From an uncultured Sutterella sp. (lineage in GTDB: Bacteria; Pseudomonadota; Gammaproteobacteria; Burkholderiales; Burkholderiaceae_F), in contig CAAEPH010000042.1 of assembly GCA_900757865.1 (NCBI GenBank), forward strand, positions 1-48,418: 48,418 nt of DNA. Reading direction: 5' to 3'. Below are positions 48,413 to 48,418 of this stretch, piece by piece. The notes below the pieces were generated by a model. The model had not been told where the DNA came from. It saw nothing but the letters and a program-made list of their open reading frames with translations, and did no database searches. The first letter of the stretch is position 1; every line of letters begins with the position of its first letter. The position numbers and the translations under genes were made by a program.

Positions 48413-48418
48413 GCAACC

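Overview
The window reads as a chromosome segment of a betaproteobacterium of the order Burkholderiales. A gut-type member of the Sutterellaceae is my best inference; no species-level marker is visible. Three things support this: the gene order glnD-map-rpsB-tsf-pyrH-frr-uppS-cdsA-dxr-rseP-bamA-skp-lpxD-fabZ-lpxA-lpxB-rnhB, the mutS-suhB-trmJ-cysE block, and a Bug/TctC-type solute receptor with its TctAB permease.

Layout. 1-95 is the 3' end of a 5S rRNA gene and its terminator. 193-1378 holds a small secreted protein and a GntR/FCD regulator with a palindromic operator. 1474-9825 is a housekeeping block (mutS, suhB, trmJ, cysE, glnD). 9858-12297 is accessory: an aryl-polyene-type glycosyltransferase with an unrecognised partner, a broken DUF799 lipoprotein gene and a candidate small RNA. 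12298-17247 is map, rpsB-tsf, pyrH and frr. At 17399-22759 a tripartite tricarboxylate transporter (tctBA, tctC), split by a trimeric autotransporter adhesin, sits between frr and uppS. 23181-39444 is the isoprenoid/phospholipid/outer-membrane block: uppS, cdsA, yigZ, a membrane phosphoesterase, dxr, rseP, bamA, skp, lpxD, fabZ, lpxA, lpxB, rnhB and a SpoU methyltransferase. A dead RelB/YoeB toxin-antitoxin pair lies between rseP and bamA. 39507-40196 is a decayed AlbA/Schlafen-type gene, followed by an iron-dependent alcohol dehydrogenase. 41859-46684 is the most unusual region. Two ends of one IS21-family element (5' third of istA, 3' third of istB, matching terminal inverted repeats) enclose a large autotransporter gene in the opposite orientation. 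That gene carries a run of nine C near its 5' end, which suggests on/off phase switching. The window closes with a threonine-synthase-like gene and a truncated YheO-type regulator.

How the genes work together. The central block is envelope construction. Dxr starts isoprenoid synthesis and UppS makes the undecaprenyl carrier. CdsA makes CDP-diacylglycerol. FabZ supplies acyl-ACP for LpxA and LpxD, and LpxB joins the lipid A disaccharide. BamA and Skp deliver outer-membrane proteins, and RseP takes part in the envelope stress response. Both adhesin-type autotransporters in the window would depend on BamA/Skp. The block is cut by strong intrinsic terminators after fabZ and after lpxB and has a structured leader before lpxA, so it is probably several transcription units rather than one operon.

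All product calls rest on reading motifs, gene order and lengths by eye; no database search was run. Start codons were chosen by family length and ribosome-binding sequence, and several differ from the longest possible reading frame.
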